From Dactylonectria macrodidyma (lineage: Eukaryota > Ascomycota > Sordariomycetes > Hypocreales > Nectriaceae), in NCBI GenBank assembly GCA_020744425.1, contig JAGMUV010000011.1, positions 1,116,001-1,180,000 of the forward strand: DNA of 64,000 nt. The letters run 5' to 3'. The position numbers and the translations under genes are program-made. The notes below the pieces were generated by a model. The model had not been told where the DNA came from. It searched no databases and saw nothing but the letters and a program-made list of their open reading frames with translations. Of this stretch, positions 62,682 to 64,000 are shown piece after piece (the stretch's first letter is position 1; each line of letters begins with the position of its first letter).

Positions 62682-63824
62682 CTAGATGACATTATCTAGC
62701 ATATCCTGCTGTTCTCGTGAATTCCGATCGTCTGCACCTTCCGTTTCTTCCTCTTCCTCCGCATCATCATCCAGATCCGGCATGGGATAGTTGAGAATCG
62801 CGGCAATGTCTCCCAGCATGGCCAACCGCTGGCCACTCTCATGATCACTACTCAAGACTCTAGCATCGCCACCGTCATTTCTGACCTTTTCAACGAGGGC
62901 CACGTACTTTTTGCGGACAGCCAAGTCTTCGCTCCGGAACAGCGAGTTGTTGACCAGCAGTACGCCGCCGCCGGGGCCGACGGCGCCGTCATTGACGGCC
63001 TTTTCCACGGCCGAGGCGCCGTACCAAGCTCGGCCGTCGTCCAGCTTGAGCATTTCGAAGAACTGGTCGACGTACTGGGCCTCGCGGGCAAACTTCATGT
63101 CCTTCATCTTGGCTAGGACCTCGGGGCTCTTGAGCACCTCGTTGAGACTGTGGACATGGCCCGAGTTGGCGTGGACGACAGTCGCCTGCTTGGCCACGGC
63201 GGTCAGGACCTTGTCCGTCTTGTCGCGGCCCTGATTCGCAATGTATTGCTTAAAGTCCGTGGCGACGAAGCCCGGGCTGGCCAGCAGCAGGGGGCGGGAC
63301 TCGGAAAAGTCCATGGTGCGAACCAGGGTCGAGAGGGTCTTGTCGAAGAAGCGGCGCATACCGGCGTCCTGGTCCGAGGCCAGGTCGCGCTTCTTGGGGA
63401 TGACGCTCTCAACGCGGACTTTCAGGACGGTGCGGAACTGGGTGATGAGGCAGATGTTGGCCAGGCCCTCCTGCATGACAACGGCAGCCATGGCGCCGTC
63501 CCGATCGTCGGCCAGGGACTCCTGGAGGGCGGCCTTGGCGATGGAGTCCCAGCCATCGGGCTTGATGATGGTGAAGGCGCGGTTGACCTCGAGGTCCAGC
63601 GTGTGGTGTGAGCCCAGGGTGACGTGGGGGTTCTCGGCAGCCACGGTACCGGAGACGCGGAGGGCCGAGATGACGGGGTCGAAGAAGGTCGACTTGACTT
63701 TGATGGCCAAGTCGGTGTGCACCCGCTCTGACGCCGTGCTGCCCGTGCTGCTGGTGCTGACGACCTTGCGGATGGCGTGAGCGTGGATGATGTCGCCAGG
63801 GAGGATGAGGTTGTAGGCATGCCA
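62682..63824 (-). CDS. dom34: DOM34/pelota, ribosome rescue factor, 5' exon outside window
   Basis: The exon 63824-62682 encodes the last 381 residues. It begins after a CCTTAG acceptor with WHAYNLILPGDIIHAHAIRK, a conserved part of the pelota N domain; the first exon (about 25-30 residues) must lie beyond base 64000. The eRF1-like middle and C domains follow: LEVNRAFTIIKPDGWDS, LLLASPGFVATDFKQYI, VVHANSGHVHSLNEVL, and GRAWYGASAVEKAVNDGAV. The acidic tail DDDAEEEEETEGADD is typical. With Hbs1 it recognises ribosomes stalled at the 3' end or empty A site, splits them and starts no-go decay. The cytosolic role is well established for the family. Confidence 0.94.
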   Translation of the reverse strand, partial: WHAYNLILPGDIIHAHAIRKVVSTSSTGSTASERVHTDLAIKVKSTFFDPVISALRVSGTVAAENPHVTLGSHHTLDLEVNRAFTIIKPDGWDSIAKAALQESLADDRDGAMAAVVMQEGLANICLITQFRTVLKVRVESVIPKKRDLASDQDAGMRRFFDKTLSTLVRTMDFSESRPLLLASPGFVATDFKQYIANQGRDKTDKVLTAVAKQATVVHANSGHVHSLNEVLKSPEVLAKMKDMKFAREAQYVDQFFEMLKLDDGRAWYGASAVEKAVNDGAVGPGGGVLLVNNSLFRSEDLAVRKKYVALVEKVRNDGGDARVLSSDHESGQRLAMLGDIAAILNYPMPDLDDDAEEEEETEGADDRNSREQQDMLDNVI

Positions 63825-63894
63825 CTAAGGCAATATGTTAGCCACCATTTTGGGCTCCTGGTTGGGATATCATCAAGACGGCTTCATCGACGGA

Positions 63895-63977
63895 CGATAT
63901 CACAGGGGTCGATATCAAAACGAGACCGATATCAAAACGAGGCTGACATCACAAGGGGACCGATATCACGGAATGGG
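63895..63977. repeat. Five 15-17-bp tandem units in the DOM34 intron
   Basis: Units start at 63895, 63910, 63927, 63944 and 63961, each opening with CGATATCA or a one-to-two-base variant (TGACATCA). The two central units differ at a single position. They lie upstream of the DOM34 exon, so inside its first intron or 5' region. Confidence 0.75.
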
Positions 63978-64000
63978 GGGTCTCGAAGGGAAGTGCTAAG

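Noticed and set aside
1..64000. CRISPR arrays, tRNA and rRNA genes
   Set aside because: No regularly spaced direct repeats or recognisable RNA-gene signatures were seen; a covariance-model search would be needed to exclude tRNAs fully.

Overview
The window is from a filamentous ascomycete (Pezizomycotina, probably a Sordariomycete). The signs are short introns (about 48-80 bp) with GT..AG ends and CTRAC-type branch sites, many Zn2Cys6 regulators and fungus-only families (DUF3176, DUF7702, HAM1-like), and conserved nuclear genes such as PRP19 and DOM34. Almost every gene needed splicing by eye. I joined exons only where donor, acceptor and phase all agreed. I saw no rRNA, tRNA or CRISPR.

Left part (1 to about 35.4 kb) looks accessory. 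In order it holds: the 3' part of a short-chain dehydrogenase; a Zn2Cys6 regulator (-); a DUF7702 membrane protein; a decayed P450; a Zn2Cys6 regulator with an in-frame stop and an odd zinc cluster; a third, intact Zn2Cys6 regulator; an NmrA-like protein and an FAD monooxygenase sharing a divergent promoter; an intact P450; and an APC-family permease. Regulator, NmrA protein, monooxygenase, P450 and permease in a row suggest a catabolic or small-metabolite cluster. After an AT-rich block come a single-pass membrane protein (-), an SRPK-like kinase (-), a salicylate-hydroxylase-like FAD monooxygenase (-), and a second flavin monooxygenase of the FMO/Baeyer-Villiger type (+).

The standout is at 25.1-32.7 kb. 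The FAD monooxygenase is split by a roughly 6-kb Helitron carrying one uninterrupted 1,673-codon Rep-helicase. The insertion lies inside an intron: all seven monooxygenase exons remain open and in phase, giving 421 aa if the 6,033-bp intron were removed. The element has a 32-bp hairpin and 12-bp subterminal inverted repeats near its ends, and no clear canonical CTRR end.

Right part (about 36.5 kb to the end) looks like conserved chromosome with GC-richer, mostly housekeeping genes: an uncharacterised basic protein (-), a phosphotransferase-like protein with a degenerate catalytic loop (-), DUF3176 (+), acyl-CoA thioesterase (-), HAM1-like (+), a 3.8-kb gene-free stretch, a conserved nuclear-looking protein (+), OHCU decarboxylase of urate breakdown (-), PRP19 (+), a RING-like protein with two SUMO-interaction motifs (+), a charged low-complexity protein (-), an aldo/keto reductase with an 11-bp exon (-), and DOM34/pelota (-) running off the right edge.
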